Assembly: GCA_945862125.1 (NCBI GenBank)
Contig: CAMAYC010000007.1
Location: 1-64,000, forward strand
Origin: Reyranella massiliensis 521
Lineage (GTDB): Bacteria > Pseudomonadota > Alphaproteobacteria > Reyranellales > Reyranellaceae
Direction: 5' to 3'
DNA: 64,000 nt
Each line of letters starts with the position of its first letter. The stretch's first letter is position 1. The position numbers were made by a program, and so were the translations under genes. A model generated the notes under the pieces. That model was not told where the DNA came from. It made no database searches and saw nothing but the letters and a program-made list of their open reading frames with translations. Shown here in pieces: positions 15,584 through 27,492 of the stretch.

Positions 15584-17047
15584 ATGAAGACGACCAGGAT
15601 CGCCGGCCTCGACCACGCCATCGCGTGGGACGAGGCCGAACAGCGACACGTCTATCTCGAGAACGTGGATTTCGTGTTCAAGGGCAACGAGATCGTCCAT
15701 GTCGGGCCGGGCCATGCCGGCCCGGTCGATACGACCATCGACGGCAAGGGGATGATGCTCATCCCCGGCTTCGTGAACGTGCACAGCCATCCCTTCTCGG
15801 AGCCGGCCAACAAGGGCCTCACCGAGGAATACGGCAGCGACAAGCTGGGCCAGAGTTCGCTCTACGAGTATCTGACCGTGTTCGGGCTCAACCCGGAGGA
15901 TGCGGGGCCGTCCTCTAAGGTGGCAATTTCGGAGCTGCTGAAGAGCGGCGTCACGACGATCTCGGATCTGTCGATGGCGCGCGACGGCTGGGTCGAGGAT
16001 CTCGCCTCGACGGGCATCCGTGCCGTCGTGTGCCCGATGATGCGCCAGGGCGTCTGGTACACCAAGAATGGCCATACGGTCGAATACGCCTGGGACGAGA
16101 AAGCCGGCGAAAAGGCTTTCGAAAATTCCATGAAGATGCTCGACGAAGCGGCAAAGCATCCGAGCGGCCGCATCTCCGGCATGGTGGGCCCGGCGCAGAT
16201 CGACACCTGCGGCGAGGGCTACTTCAAGGAGGCCCTGCAGGAAGCCAAGCGGCGCGGCCTGCCGATGCAGACTCATGCCTGCCAGGCTGTCGTCGAATTC
16301 CACGAGATGGTGCATCGCCACGGCAAGACGCCCATCGAGTGGCTCGATTCGATCGGCGTGCTCGGACCCGACCTCATCATCGGCCACGGCATCTTCCTGA
16401 ACGACCACCCACAGATCCACTATCCGCACGCCAACGATTTCGAGCGGCTGCGCGATTCGGGAGCGTCGGTGGCCCATTGCCCTACCGTGTTCGCCCGGCG
16501 CGGCATGGTGATGAACTCGATCGGCCGCTACATGAACGCCGGCATTACCGTCGGCATCGGCACCGACACCTTCCCGCACAACATGCTCGATGAGATGCGG
16601 CTCGTCTGCTACCTCGCCCGCGTCTTCACCATGAACTACAAGATGGGCACGACGCGGCATGCCTTCGAGGCGGCCACCGTCGGCGGCGCCAAGATGCTGC
16701 GCCGGCCCGACCTCGGCCGACTGGCACCGGGCTGCAAGGCCGACTTCTCCCTGGTCGACATGAGTCATCCCTACATGCAGCCGGCGCACGAGCCGGTGCG
16801 CAGCCTGATCTACTCCGCCGGCGACCGCGCCATCCGCCATGTCTATGTCGACGGGACACAGGTGGTGCGCGACGGCAAAGTCCTGACGGTCGATGTCGAG
16901 GCGGCCACTGCGGGCCTGATCGAAGGTCAGCGCAAGCGGCTGGAGACCGTCAGTCAACGCGACTGGGCCGGCCGCACCGCCGACCAGCTGGCGCCGCCGG
17001 TCTATGGCACCAAAGAACGCCTGCCGCAGTCGCGGCCGGTGACCTGA
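15584..17047 (+). CDS. COG0402-type metal-dependent amidohydrolase (deaminase/chlorohydrolase family)
   Basis: This 487-residue protein follows GGGAGA. It has the amidohydrolase-superfamily barrel of the cytosine/guanine deaminase and TrzN/AtzA group: metal ligands His67 and His69 (GFVNVHSHP), a His in MQTHACQ, a His in [10 protein letters not shown] and Asp328 in [11 protein letters not shown]. The usual composite C-terminus ([30 protein letters not shown]) is present. Such enzymes deaminate or hydrolyse N-heterocycles. It lies inside the Dpp-type transporter operon, so the imported ligand is its likely substrate. The precise reaction is unknown. Confidence 0.88.
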   Translation: MKTTRIAGLDHAIAWDEAEQRHVYLENVDFVFKGNEIVHVGPGHAGPVDTTIDGKGMMLIPGFVNVHSHPFSEPANKGLTEEYGSDKLGQSSLYEYLTVFGLNPEDAGPSSKVAISELLKSGVTTISDLSMARDGWVEDLASTGIRAVVCPMMRQGVWYTKNGHTVEYAWDEKAGEKAFENSMKMLDEAAKHPSGRISGMVGPAQIDTCGEGYFKEALQEAKRRGLPMQTHACQAVVEFHEMVHRHGKTPIEWLDSIGVLGPDLIIGHGIFLNDHPQIHYPHANDFERLRDSGASVAHCPTVFARRGMVMNSIGRYMNAGITVGIGTDTFPHNMLDEMRLVCYLARVFTMNYKMGTTRHAFEAATVGGAKMLRRPDLGRLAPGCKADFSLVDMSHPYMQPAHEPVRSLIYSAGDRAIRHVYVDGTQVVRDGKVLTVDVEAATAGLIEGQRKRLETVSQRDWAGRTADQLAPPVYGTKERLPQSRPVT

Positions 17048-17051
17048 GCGA

Positions 17052-19125
<2,074 letters not shown>

Positions 19126-19126
<1 letters not shown>

Positions 19127-19140
19127 GCGTCGCTGACGCT
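19126..19140. terminator. 6-bp hairpin between convergent stops
   Basis: AGCGTC-GCT-GACGCT lies between the convergent dppF-like gene and the ferredoxin reductase gene, overlapping both stop codons. There is no T-run, so at best it is a weak bidirectional stop. Confidence 0.25.
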
Positions 19141-20161
19141 AGGCATCGGGCACGCCCGCGGTCGTCGAATATTCGAAGTGCAGCGGCTTCTCCGGATGGA
19201 CAAGCGCATAGGCCGAGCGTGCCGCGATGGCGGCTTCCGAAAAGCCGGTGAGGATCAGCTTCAGCTTGCCGGGATAGGTGACCACGTCGCCGATGGCGAA
19301 GATGCCGGGCTTGCTGGTGGCAGCGGTCGCGGGATCGACGGCGATCTGATTGTGCTCGAGCGCCAAGCTCCAGTCGGCGATCGGCCCCAGCGACATCGAC
19401 AGGCCGAAGAACGGCAGCAGCATATCGGCCTCGATGCGCTTGAGGGCGCCGTCGAGCGTCGAGACGGTGACGGCTTTCAACTGTCCGCTGGCGCCCTCGA
19501 GCCCGTGAAGCTGGTATGGCACGACGAGATCGATCTTGCCCGACTTGGCCAGCGCCTTTAGCCGGGCCTCGCTCTCGGGGGCGGCGCGAAACTTGTCGCG
19601 GCGATGGATCACCGAGACGCGGGACGCGACCTCGGCCAGAGAGATCGCCCAGTCGACGGCGGTGTCGCCGCCGCCGGCGATCACCACGCGCTTGCCGCGG
19701 AAGGTCTCGCGCTGCGTGACGTAATAGAAGACGCTCTTGCCCTCGTAGGCTTCGATGCCGGGCAGCGGCGGCCGGTTAGGCCCGAAGGCCCCGACGCCGG
19801 CGGCGATGATGACGGCGCGTGCCTGAAGAACCGTGCCCTTGGAGGTCGTGACGCGCCAGAAGCCACCGGTCAGCGCCTCCAGCGCCTGGACTTGCTCCCC
19901 CAAATGGTAGACGGGCCGAAAGGCCGCCGCCTGCGCCTTCAGCCGGACGATCAATTCGGCCGCCTCGATGCGGGGAAAGCCCGGGATGTCGTAGATCGGC
20001 TTTTCGGGATAGAGCGCCGTGCACTGGCCACCGGCGTCGCCGAGCACGTCGACGACGTGACAATTCAGCCGGACCATGCCGCACTCGAACACGGCGAACA
20101 GGCCCACGGGCCCCGCGCCTACGATGACGACGTCGGTCTGGTGCGAATGTCCGTTGGCCAT
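19139..20161 (-). CDS. ferredoxin/flavodoxin-NADP+ reductase, TrxR-like (YumC type)
   Basis: This 340-residue flavoprotein resembles thioredoxin reductase but lacks the redox CxxC in the NADPH domain. The FAD-binding VIVGAGPVGLFAVFECGM lies near residue 11, GGQCTALYPEKPIYDIPGFP near 43, and the NADPH-binding IAGGGDTAVDWAISL near 160. AIGDVVTYPGKLKLILTGFS near 290 is the YumC-type ferredoxin reductase signature. It passes electrons from NADPH to ferredoxin or flavodoxin. The gene starts only about 30 bases below the tRNA terminator, so how it is transcribed is unclear. A nearby possible partner is the isc ferredoxin at 25250, which is inference. Confidence 0.9.
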   Translation of the reverse strand: MANGHSHQTDVVIVGAGPVGLFAVFECGMVRLNCHVVDVLGDAGGQCTALYPEKPIYDIPGFPRIEAAELIVRLKAQAAAFRPVYHLGEQVQALEALTGGFWRVTTSKGTVLQARAVIIAAGVGAFGPNRPPLPGIEAYEGKSVFYYVTQRETFRGKRVVIAGGGDTAVDWAISLAEVASRVSVIHRRDKFRAAPESEARLKALAKSGKIDLVVPYQLHGLEGASGQLKAVTVSTLDGALKRIEADMLLPFFGLSMSLGPIADWSLALEHNQIAVDPATAATSKPGIFAIGDVVTYPGKLKLILTGFSEAAIAARSAYALVHPEKPLHFEYSTTAGVPDA

Positions 20162-20190
20162 GATCCTAACGTGGCGAAGATGGTGCCCAA

Positions 20191-20226
20191 AATAAAGGCC
20201 CCCGGCGACTGGATCGTCCGGGGGCC
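20191..20226 (-). terminator. intrinsic terminator of tRNA-Met
   Basis: On the minus strand a 9-bp stem, GGCCCCCGG pairing with CCGGGGGCC (20197-20205 with 20218-20226), is followed by TTTATT. It comes directly after the CCA end of the tRNA and just before the ferredoxin reductase gene. Confidence 0.75.
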
Positions 20227-20232
20227 AGAATT

Positions 20233-20309
20233 TGGTAGCTGGGGGCGGACTTGAACCGCCGACCCCGGCATTATGAGTGCCGTGCTCTAACCAGCTGAGC
20301 TACCCAGCC
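20233..20309 (-). tRNA. tRNA-Met (CAU), probably elongator
   Basis: On the minus strand a full cloverleaf of 77 bases ends with an encoded CCA. The D-arm is GCTCAGCTGGTTAGAGC, the anticodon stem CGGCA/TGCCG holds loop CTCATAA (anticodon CAT), and the T-arm has GGTTCAAGTCC. The acceptor stem is closed by G1-U72 with six further pairs, unlike the open 1-72 end of initiator tRNA. The anticodon-arm shape resembles elongator Met. tRNA-Ile2 with a lysidine-modified CAU is the alternative, but its typical identity elements are not evident. Confidence 0.9.
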
Positions 20310-20322
20310 ATGGGTGGGCGCT

Positions 20323-20350
20323 ATTAAGCGGCGGGGCCCGGACCTGTCAA
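20323..20350 (-). promoter_or_regulatory. promoter of tRNA-Met
   Basis: On the minus strand TTGACA (20350-20345) is followed by 16 bases and CTTAAT (20328-20323), placing the transcription start about six bases upstream of the mature tRNA 5' end. The -35 box contains the TGA stop of the upstream phosphodiesterase gene. Confidence 0.65.
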
Positions 20351-21636
20351 GAAACGCGGGGCGGCTCCCGTCGGGGCTCTATCGGCACACCATCCATGCC
20401 GTCCGAGGACAGGCCGAGAAAAGCCAGGATCGTGGGGGCGATGTCGACCAGGCTGGTCCTGCGCCCGATTTCGCCATGGCCAAAGCTTGGATGCACGAAC
20501 GCGAGAAACGGGCGCGTTTCGCCGGGCCCCATTCCGCCGTGATGCCCGCAACCAATCTCCGGTGCGCCCTCGCCGTCCTCGACCAGCCAGCGCGTGCCAG
20601 GGATGCCATGGTCGTTGGTCTCGTCGTGACGCGCCGTGTCGACTGCCGCCAGAATCGTATCGCCGGAAAGGCCGGTCGCGGCCAAGGCGTCGCCGGTCAG
20701 GATCGCGCCAGCCCATGGCTCCTGGCACATCGCGGGCAGGAGAGCCTCCACGGCCGCCCTCGCCCCGTCCGTCGCATAGACGAGTGCGGATGTCCCCTGC
20801 GACGCCACGCCAACCCGGCCCTCGCGAACCTCGTCCGCGAGGCCATGGCCGGCCAGCCAATTGCCGATGTGGACAGACCGCCCGATGGTCTCGTGCCCAT
20901 GGTCCGATCCAATCATCAGGAGCGTATCGAAGCGATCCTCATGGGCTTTCACCGTCTCGACGACCTTCGAGACCAGCCCGTCGGTCACCTCCAGGGCATG
21001 AAGATGTTCCGGCGAGCCCAACGCCTCGTGATGCAGGGTCAGATCTGGGTTTGCCAGCCACAGCACGGCCAGGCTGAAGTCGATCGACGGAACGATCCTC
21101 GTGCAGAAGCGCGCGGTCATCTCGACATCGCCCGCGAGATCGTGCGTCACATCGAGATGGTCATCGCCTGTGAGCGGCACGCCGCCAGCACCGAAGGAAC
21201 CGGCGCGATGCAGCACGGTGCCAAAGTGATCCGGATCGAGGAAATAGGCCGCGCCCGGCGAGACATTCGAATAGGCTATCTGGCCGCCGCAGGACGCCAG
21301 CCGCTCGGCCATGGTGGGCACGCGCAAAGTCCGCCCCGTCACCCGCCGCATGGTCTGCCGGAACGACGGCGCGCCCACATTGTGCACGACGAGCCGGCCG
21401 TCCTCGACCAGCGCCATCTGATTGCCCTCGAGACCATGCCGTCCGGGAAAGCACCCCGTCGCGATCGAGGCTGCCGAGACGCGCGTCACAGAGGGGAATA
21501 CCGCCCGGTGGTCGCTCGCACGGCGATGTGCGGCCTGCAGCGCCGCGAGCGTGGGCGTATGCGCTTCACTGATCCATTCGGCACCGAGGCCATCACAGAT
21601 GATCAGGATCGCCCGGCGGTGGCGAGATCGGGTCAT
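20347..21636 (-). CDS. alkaline-phosphatase-superfamily phosphodiesterase/pyrophosphatase-like protein
   Basis: I start at the ATG at 21636 (429 residues), because MTRSRHRRAILIICDGLGAE begins the conserved fold; the open frame further upstream reads through the neighbouring gene and is not conserved-looking. Metal ligands of the type I phosphodiesterase family appear as ILIICDGLG (first Asp), SVTRVSAASIATG with the nucleophilic Thr, LMIGSDHGHETIG and GCGHHGGMGPGETRPF. These enzymes hydrolyse nucleotide or phospho- or phosphonate esters. Substrate unknown. It follows a Bug-type binding protein gene by 37 bases. Confidence 0.8.
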   Translation of the reverse strand: MTRSRHRRAILIICDGLGAEWISEAHTPTLAALQAAHRRASDHRAVFPSVTRVSAASIATGCFPGRHGLEGNQMALVEDGRLVVHNVGAPSFRQTMRRVTGRTLRVPTMAERLASCGGQIAYSNVSPGAAYFLDPDHFGTVLHRAGSFGAGGVPLTGDDHLDVTHDLAGDVEMTARFCTRIVPSIDFSLAVLWLANPDLTLHHEALGSPEHLHALEVTDGLVSKVVETVKAHEDRFDTLLMIGSDHGHETIGRSVHIGNWLAGHGLADEVREGRVGVASQGTSALVYATDGARAAVEALLPAMCQEPWAGAILTGDALAATGLSGDTILAAVDTARHDETNDHGIPGTRWLVEDGEGAPEIGCGHHGGMGPGETRPFLAFVHPSFGHGEIGRRTSLVDIAPTILAFLGLSSDGMDGVPIEPRREPPRVS

Positions 21637-21673
21637 GTCGCCATGATAGACGATACCGCGACCGCTGGTATCG

Positions 21674-22681
21674 TCATTCCGGCTGGATGCCTGCCTGCGA
21701 AACGATCCTGTCGCTTTTCGCCACTTCCTCACGCACGAAAAGCCGGAACTGCTCCGCCGTCGAGCCCACGGGAACGGCACCCTGATCGCGCAATATCGCC
21801 TGCACGTCGCTGGCGGCAAGCGCGCCGACCATTCCTTCGCGCAGACGATCGACGACTTCCTTCGACGTGCCCTTCGGAACAGCGACGCCGACCCAAGTAT
21901 TGAATTCATAGCCGGCGAAACCGAGCTCAGCCATCGTCGGCACGTCGGGCAGCGCCTCAGATCTCACCCGCGAGGTCACGGCGAGCGCGCGCAGCTTGCC
22001 CGACCTCACGAGCGGCACGGCCGGCGGCACGCTGCTCACCGCCATGTTGAGGTGTCCGCCCACGGCATCCTGCACCAGAGGGCCCGAGCCCTTGTACGGA
22101 ATGTGGAGGAACTTCGCCTTGGCCATGCTCGACAGGAGCTCTGCAGCCAGGTGCTGCGGGCTGCCGCTGCCGATCGAGCCATAGCTGACTGTGTCGGGCT
22201 TGGCGCGTGCCGCTTCAATAAGCTCGCCGAGCGATTGCGAACTCGAGGCCGGCGCCACGAACACCAGGGGAAAGGTCGCGATCAGGCTGACCGGTTCGAA
22301 ATCGGTGCGCGGATCGTAGCTCATGCTCTTGAACAGGCTGGCGTTGATTGCCATCTCGCTTGCCGCGCCGAACAGCACCGTGTAACCATCGGGTACACTC
22401 TTCGCGACGCTGGCCGCTCCGATCATGCCCGTGGCACCGGGCTTGTTCTCGATGACGACCGATTGGCCCAGCTGTTCCGACAGCTTTTGAGCCATCGCAC
22501 GCCCGGTGATGTCGGTGCCGCCGCCCGGCGGATAGGGGATGATCAGTTTGACAGGCTTGGCAGGATACGATGCCGGCTGCGCCTGCAGGGCCGAAGGTGC
22601 TAGCGCGAACCCCATGAGAAGTGCTGCGTTGCGCAATTGATCACGTCGCAAGGCGAGCCGTCTAAAACCGTCCTGTTCCAT
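21674..22681 (-). CDS. Bug-type (tripartite tricarboxylate transporter) binding protein
   Basis: The 335-residue product starts at the ATG at 22681; a GTG at 22696 is also possible. A long n-region precedes the hydrophobic ALLMGFALAPSALQA signal sequence. The Bug pattern follows: YPAKPVKLIIPYPPGGGTDI, VIENKPGATGMIGAASVAKS and PDGYTVLFGAASEMAIN. The family binds carboxylated solutes for TTT importers or for sensing. No TctA or TctB membrane gene is adjacent, so it is an orphan. It shares a strand with mnmA and the phosphodiesterase gene, but operon membership is not proven. Confidence 0.9.
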   Translation of the reverse strand: MEQDGFRRLALRRDQLRNAALLMGFALAPSALQAQPASYPAKPVKLIIPYPPGGGTDITGRAMAQKLSEQLGQSVVIENKPGATGMIGAASVAKSVPDGYTVLFGAASEMAINASLFKSMSYDPRTDFEPVSLIATFPLVFVAPASSSQSLGELIEAARAKPDTVSYGSIGSGSPQHLAAELLSSMAKAKFLHIPYKGSGPLVQDAVGGHLNMAVSSVPPAVPLVRSGKLRALAVTSRVRSEALPDVPTMAELGFAGYEFNTWVGVAVPKGTSKEVVDRLREGMVGALAASDVQAILRDQGAVPVGSTAEQFRLFVREEVAKSDRIVSQAGIQPE

Positions 22682-22709
22682 GACGGTCTTATCCACGCAA
22701 CGCGTGACT

Positions 22710-23840
22710 CTACGATGACATCCGCCTGATGAATCCTCCGCCCAGGACTCGGCTGCCCGTCATGGCGTCATAGACTACGCACGCCTGGCCGGGCGACACA
22801 CCGATCTCGGGTTCGGCGAAGCGGACCAGGGCATCCCCGTCCGATAGCTCGATCTCGGCCGGACGCAGCGCCTGGCTGGAGCGAACCCGTACCTGCACGG
22901 GCATGGCTCCCTCGAACGCCGGCCCGATCCAGTTGAGGTCGTAGAGGGCCATCTCGATGCGGCCCAGCGCCGCGCGCGGGCCCACGACGACGCGGCGTGT
23001 TTCAGGATCTAGTCGCACGACATAGAGCGGGTCGTTGTCGGTGCCGTCGCGGTCGCCCAGCGCCAGTCCACGGCGCTGGCCCACAGTGAAATGCACGATG
23101 CCCTCGTGGCAACCGACCACGCGGCCCTGCAGGTCGACGATCTCGCCGGGCTCGACCGCCTCGGGCCGCAGTTTCTGCACGACAGCGGCATAGTTGCCGC
23201 CGGGCACGAAGCAGATGTCCTGACTGTCGGGCTTCTCGGCCACGGGCAGGTCGAAGCGCTCGGCCAGCGCCCGCGTCTCGCTCTTCGGCAGATGGCCCAG
23301 CGGAAAGCGCAGATAGTCGAGCTGATCCTTAGTCGTGCCGAACAGGAAGTAGCTCTGGTCGCGCGCCGGATCGGCACCGCGATGCAGTTCCGGCCCCGCC
23401 TCGCCCCGCACGCGCTGGACATAGTGCCCGGTCGCCAGCGCTTCGGCGCCGAGCTCGCGCACAGTCTTGAGCAGGTCGCGGAACTTCACCGTGCGGTTGC
23501 AGGCGATACAAGGCACTGGCGTCTCGCCACGCGCATAGGCGTCGGCGAAGGAGTCCATCACTTCGGTGCGAAAGCGGCTTTCATAGTCGAGCACATAGTG
23601 CGGGATGGCGAGCCTTTGGGCGACCTGGCGGGCATCCTGGATGTCCTGCCCGGCGCAACAGGCGCCCTTCTTCCCGATGGCGACGCCATGGTCGTAGAGC
23701 TGCAAGGTGACGCCCACGACGTCGTAGCCCTGCTCCTTGAGGAGTGCTGCCGCGACCGACGAATCGACGCCTCCCGACATTGCCACCACCACACGGGTGT
23801 CGCCGGGCGCCTTTTCAATATCGAGGGAATTGCGGACCAT
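22710..23840 (-). CDS. mnmA: tRNA-specific 2-thiouridylase MnmA
   Basis: I place the start at the ATG at 23840 (376 residues), the frame's upper part being non-conserved. The PP-loop ATP site is [20 protein letters not shown] near residue 20. The catalytic cysteine pair is in [13 protein letters not shown] and the other conserved elements [18 protein letters not shown] and [20 protein letters not shown] are intact. It thiolates U34 of tRNA Lys, Glu and Gln, taking sulfur that ultimately comes from IscS. It is encoded downstream of the isc operon on the same strand, separated by two lipoprotein genes. Confidence 0.95.
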   Translation of the reverse strand: MVRNSLDIEKAPGDTRVVVAMSGGVDSSVAAALLKEQGYDVVGVTLQLYDHGVAIGKKGACCAGQDIQDARQVAQRLAIPHYVLDYESRFRTEVMDSFADAYARGETPVPCIACNRTVKFRDLLKTVRELGAEALATGHYVQRVRGEAGPELHRGADPARDQSYFLFGTTKDQLDYLRFPLGHLPKSETRALAERFDLPVAEKPDSQDICFVPGGNYAAVVQKLRPEAVEPGEIVDLQGRVVGCHEGIVHFTVGQRRGLALGDRDGTDNDPLYVVRLDPETRRVVVGPRAALGRIEMALYDLNWIGPAFEGAMPVQVRVRSSQALRPAEIELSDGDALVRFAEPEIGVSPGQACVVYDAMTGSRVLGGGFIRRMSS

Positions 23841-23883
23841 GAGGGGGCCTATATAGGCTCCGCCCCCCAGTCCCGCCAGCCAA

Positions 23884-24396
23884 CTAGTCGCGGCGGGGAG
23901 TCGTGTCGCGGACGGCCTTGGCCACGCCGCTGCTGTTGTAGACGATCTGGACGCGATCCCCCATCTGGACGTCGCCGTCATCGTACTGGGCGACCTTCAC
24001 CTGCTGGCCGTCGTCTTTCTGCACCGTTACCTCGATCCCGCGCCTTGAACTGCCACGGTCGACAGCCGTGCCGGCGATGGCGCCGCCAACGGCGCCCAGC
24101 AGTCCGCCGACCAGCGCACCGCCCACCGAGTTGGTGGTAGCCGCACCGATCGCTGCGCCGCCGGCCGCCCCCAGGCCACCGCCGATCAAGGTACCGTCGC
24201 TCACGCCAGATCCGCTGCCGCCGCGGACAGGCACTTCGCGGATGGCCATCACACGGCCGGTTTCGCCGCGATAGCTGCCTTGTGCCGAGGTATTGACGAC
24301 TCCGGGCTGCACCGCACCGCTGCTGCCGTTGCAGGCGCCGACGCTGGCAGCCAAGGCCACCGGTACCAGAAGGCTCAAAAGCCGCTTGCCGAACAT
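23884..24396 (-). CDS. glycine-zipper outer-membrane lipoprotein, SlyB-like
   Basis: The ATG at 24396, after GAGAGGA, gives 170 residues. A lipoprotein signal ends in ASVGAC with the acylated Cys followed by NGSSG. The middle is a glycine zipper ([40 protein letters not shown]), predicted to insert in or cross a membrane. The C-terminal half is a small soluble beta domain, [20 protein letters not shown] with [19 protein letters not shown]. It is a clear tandem paralogue of the next gene. SlyB-type proteins stabilise the outer membrane; the role of this pair is not known. Confidence 0.8.
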   Translation of the reverse strand: MFGKRLLSLLVPVALAASVGACNGSSGAVQPGVVNTSAQGSYRGETGRVMAIREVPVRGGSGSGVSDGTLIGGGLGAAGGAAIGAATTNSVGGALVGGLLGAVGGAIAGTAVDRGSSRRGIEVTVQKDDGQQVKVAQYDDGDVQMGDRVQIVYNSSGVAKAVRDTTPRRD

Positions 24397-24444
24397 CGCG
24401 ATATTCCTCTCGAACACAATCTCAGTCTAATGGAACGCTTGGGG

Positions 24445-24975
24445 TCAGTCGGGGTTCCGCGCACCATCGCGAACGACCTTGGCCACGCCCTGTCGGTCCT
24501 GCACGATCTGAACCCGGTCACCGAGCTGCACGTCGCCGTCGTCGACTTGAGCCACCGTGATCTTCTGACCGTCGTCGCGCTGGACCACCACCTCGATACC
24601 GCGACCGCTGCCGCGCTGGCCGTCGGCGATACTCCCGGCGATGGCGCCGCCGACGGCACCGAGTAGGGCGCCGACCAGACCGCCGCCGACCGAGTTGCTG
24701 GTAATACCGCCGAGGAGGCCGCCGCCCGCCGCGCCAAGCATGCCACCCATCAAGGCGCCATTCCCCGAGCCGCCGCCTTGGCCTTTGATTCCGACTTCAC
24801 GGATCGACACCACCCGCCCCTGGCCGCCCGGCATGACGGTGGAGCCATTGGACGCCGCTGGCGCAGCAGCGGAGGTATTGACGATGCCCGGTTGAACGCC
24901 GCCGGAGTCGCAGGCGGCCAGCCCGGCTGCCAGCATCAGCGGCAGCAGCGTAAGACGCACGGACTTCCCGATCAT
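24445..24975 (-). CDS. glycine-zipper outer-membrane lipoprotein, paralogue
   Basis: This 176-residue protein, with GGGAGG before its ATG, has the lipobox AAGLAAC and a Ser/Ala-rich linker. A glycine zipper ([40 protein letters not shown]) comes next, then the same C-terminal beta domain as its neighbour (GIEVVVQRDDGQKITVAQVD). The motif QPGIVNTSA occurs in both. The duplication is recent enough to be obvious by eye but already differs at many positions. The pair separates the isc operon from mnmA. Confidence 0.8.
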   Translation of the reverse strand: MIGKSVRLTLLPLMLAAGLAACDSGGVQPGIVNTSAAAPAASNGSTVMPGGQGRVVSIREVGIKGQGGGSGNGALMGGMLGAAGGGLLGGITSNSVGGGLVGALLGAVGGAIAGSIADGQRGSGRGIEVVVQRDDGQKITVAQVDDGDVQLGDRVQIVQDRQGVAKVVRDGARNPD

Positions 24976-25033
24976 GACGGCCTCCCGAAGAGCCCAAATT
25001 CGCCGGTATTTTCGACCAAATTACGGCGTGCGG

Positions 25034-25240
25034 CTAGTCACGTTCCTCGATCCAGGCGGCCTGGATGGCCTCGAGGATCTTTTCGTTGGAACGGTTGGGA
25101 TCGTCCTCGAACCCCGGCAATTCCATCACCCAGCGATGCAGGTCCGTAAACCGCAGGTTGATGTTGTCGATGTCCGGATGCCGCTCTTCGAGCTCTATCG
25201 CGATATCGTGAACGTCGGTCCAGCGCAGCTTGCGCGCCAT
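25034..25240 (-). CDS. iscX: IscX (YfhJ) Fe-S assembly modulator
   Basis: This 68-residue acidic protein is preceded by GGAGAGG. It follows the IscX consensus closely: KLRWTDVHDIAIELEERHPD, LRFTDLHRWVMELPGFEDDP and SNEKILEAIQAAWIEE. In E. coli IscX binds IscS and iron and tunes the rate of cluster assembly. Its position as the final gene of the isc operon, after ferredoxin, is the classical one. Confidence 0.95.
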   Translation of the reverse strand: MARKLRWTDVHDIAIELEERHPDIDNINLRFTDLHRWVMELPGFEDDPNRSNEKILEAIQAAWIEERD

Positions 25241-25249
25241 TGGCCTCTC

Positions 25250-25585
25250 CTACTTGTCGACCATCATGTTACGGGTCGCCGCCGGCAGGCGGACCACCAG
25301 CCCATCCAGCGCGTCGGTCATCAGGATCTGGCAACCCAGCCGCGAGGTGTGGGTCAGGCCAAAGGCGAGATCCAGCATATCCTCCTCGTCCTCGCTGGCG
25401 GGCGCCAGCTTCTCGAACCAGTCCTTCTCGACCACGACGTGGCAGGTCGAGCAAGCGAGCGAGCCCTCGCATGCCCCTTCGATCTCGATGTGATTGCGGT
25501 GGGCGATCTCGAGCACCGACAGGCCGATCGGCGCATCGACTTCCTTGCGCGACCCGTCTTTGAGGATGAACGTCAATTTCGGCAT
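25250..25585 (-). CDS. fdx: ISC-type [2Fe-2S] ferredoxin
   Basis: The 111-residue ferredoxin carries the adrenodoxin-type ligands [10 protein letters not shown] (C-x5-C-x2-C) and a distal cysteine in [12 protein letters not shown]. Other family elements are the beta-grasp start [18 protein letters not shown] and the [10 protein letters not shown] region. It supplies electrons for cluster assembly on IscU. It sits between hscA and iscX with short gaps. The YumC-type reductase at 19139 might reduce it, though many ISC ferredoxins use other reductases. Confidence 0.95.
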   Translation of the reverse strand: MPKLTFILKDGSRKEVDAPIGLSVLEIAHRNHIEIEGACEGSLACSTCHVVVEKDWFEKLAPASEDEEDMLDLAFGLTHTSRLGCQILMTDALDGLVVRLPAATRNMMVDK

Positions 25586-25596
25586 AAAGTGCTCCG

Positions 25597-27492
25597 CTAC
25601 TCCCCAACTCTGCTTTCCAGATCGCCGACCGACAGGCCGGCCAGCGCCTCGCGAATGCCTCGATCCATGCGCCGCTCGGCGAACGGCTTCGACAGCGCCT
25701 CCAATGCCTCGGCCGCAGCGTTGATGGCGTCGCGGTCGTCGCCGGCAATCGCCGCCTCGACGCGTGCGCGGCCCTCGTCGATCGCGACACGTTCCTCAGC
25801 CGCGAGCAGCGCACCGTCCCTGGCGAGCGCGGCGTCGAGCGCCAGCAGGTTGCGGCGCGCCTCGACCCGGGCTTCAGCGAGGAGGCGCTGCATCATGTCG
25901 GCCTCGGCATTGTCGAGACTGTCATAGAGCATGTCGGCCATATCCTCGTGACTCAGCCCGTAGGACGGCTTGACCTCGATGCGCTGCGCCACACCGGTCG
26001 TGCGTTCCTCGGCCGAGACGGCAAGAAGGCCATCTGCATCGACCGCGAAGGAGACGCGAATGCGCGCCGCGCCTGCCGTCATCGGCGGAATTCCGGAGAG
26101 CTCGAAGCGCGCCAGACTGCGGCAATCGGCCACCATCTCGCGTTCGCCCTGCACGACGTGGATCGCCATGGCGGTCTGGCCGTCCTGATAGGTGGTGAAA
26201 TCCTGCGCAAGCTGGACCGGGATCGGCGTGTTGCGCGGTACGACCTTCTCGACGATGCCGCCCATGGTCTCCAACCCCAGCGAGAGCGGCGTGACATCGA
26301 GCAGCAACGTATCGCCGCCGCCGGTCAACGCCTCGGCCTGGAGCGCGGCGCCCAGCGCCACGACCTCGTCGGGATCGATGTCGGTCAGTGCCGGCTTGCC
26401 GATCATGCCGGCCAGTTCCGCGCGCACAAGCGGCAGGCGCGTCGAACCGCCGACCAGCACGACGCCCCGCACGTCGGATACGGACATGCCGGCGTCGGCC
26501 AGCACATTGGCGGCGATATCGAGCGTGCGTGCGACAAAGGCCGCGATCATGGCTTCGAATTCGATGCGCGTGAGCGCGTGAAAGGACGGCGTGCCAGCAA
26601 CATCGAGGCGGCCCGAGGTCTGGTCGCGATCGGAGAGCTTCTCCTTCATCTGTCGTGCGAGCGCGAGCGTCGTCTTGACCGCCGCTTCGTCGACCTGATC
26701 GTCAAGGCCATCGCGCTTGCGTTCTGCCAGCATGCGCTCGGCAATGGCGCGGTCGAAATCGTCGCCGCCAAGAGCGGTGTCGCCGCCGGTCGCCAGGACC
26801 TGGAACACGCCCTTCTCCAGCCGCAGCAGCGAGAAGTCGAAGGTGCCGCCGCCCAGGTCGTAGACAGCGTAAAGACCCTCCGAGCCCTTATCGAGACCGT
26901 AGGCCAGCGCCGCAGCCGTCGGCTCGTTGACGAGACGCAAGACTTCAAGACCAGCGACGCGCGCGGCATCCCGGGTGGCGGTGCGCGCTGCATCGTCGAA
27001 GTAGGCAGGCACGGTGATCACCGCCCGCTCGACCGGCTTGTCCAGAGCGGCTTCGGCGCGGGCGCGCAAGGCTTTCAGGATTTCGGCGGAAATCTCGACC
27101 GGCGAGCGTGCCTTGCCGCCGATCCGCAATTTCACCATGTCGGTCTGGCCGCTGCCCGGCTCGATCTCATAGGGCAGCACGCCGGCCACGGTATGAAGGT
27201 CGGCTGCTCCGCGCCCCATCAAGCGCTTGATCGAGGCCACGGCGTTACGCGGCTCTCGTGCCATCAGCAGGCGCGCATCCTCGCCCACCAGCACACCACC
27301 AGCCTCTGGATAGGCCACGACCGACGGCACCAGCGCGTTGCCGGCCTCGTCGTGCAGCGCCGCCGGCACGCCCTCGCGCGCGATGGCGACCACCGAGTTG
27401 GTCGTGCCGAGATCGATGCCGACGGCGAGCGACGCCTCGCCGGCATGCGGCAGCGGTGTTTCACCCGGCTCGTGGATCTCCAGCAGACTCAT
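25597..27492 (-). CDS. hscA: HscA Hsp70-type chaperone for Fe-S assembly
   Basis: The 631-residue chaperone begins with the actin-like ATPase motif [18 protein letters not shown]. Later elements are [48 protein letters not shown] and [15 protein letters not shown] substrate-binding domain follows ([20 protein letters not shown]). HscA remodels IscU, recognising LPPVK, and helps release the cluster. The LPPVK motif is present in the IscU encoded here. Its ATG overlaps the hscB stop by four bases (ATGA). Confidence 0.95.
   Translation of the reverse strand: MSLLEIHEPGETPLPHAGEASLAVGIDLGTTNSVVAIAREGVPAALHDEAGNALVPSVVAYPEAGGVLVGEDARLLMAREPRNAVASIKRLMGRGAADLHTVAGVLPYEIEPGSGQTDMVKLRIGGKARSPVEISAEILKALRARAEAALDKPVERAVITVPAYFDDAARTATRDAARVAGLEVLRLVNEPTAAALAYGLDKGSEGLYAVYDLGGGTFDFSLLRLEKGVFQVLATGGDTALGGDDFDRAIAERMLAERKRDGLDDQVDEAAVKTTLALARQMKEKLSDRDQTSGRLDVAGTPSFHALTRIEFEAMIAAFVARTLDIAANVLADAGMSVSDVRGVVLVGGSTRLPLVRAELAGMIGKPALTDIDPDEVVALGAALQAEALTGGGDTLLLDVTPLSLGLETMGGIVEKVVPRNTPIPVQLAQDFTTYQDGQTAMAIHVVQGEREMVADCRSLARFELSGIPPMTAGAARIRVSFAVDADGLLAVSAEERTTGVAQRIEVKPSYGLSHEDMADMLYDSLDNAEADMMQRLLAEARVEARRNLLALDAALARDGALLAAEERVAIDEGRARVEAAIAGDDRDAINAAAEALEALSKPFAERRMDRGIREALAGLSVGDLESRVGE

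Noticed and set aside
20233-20309. Reading the CAU tRNA as initiator tRNA
   Set aside because: Position 1-72 is a G-U pair, not an open C-A, and the anticodon stem lacks the three consecutive G-C pairs of initiator tRNA.
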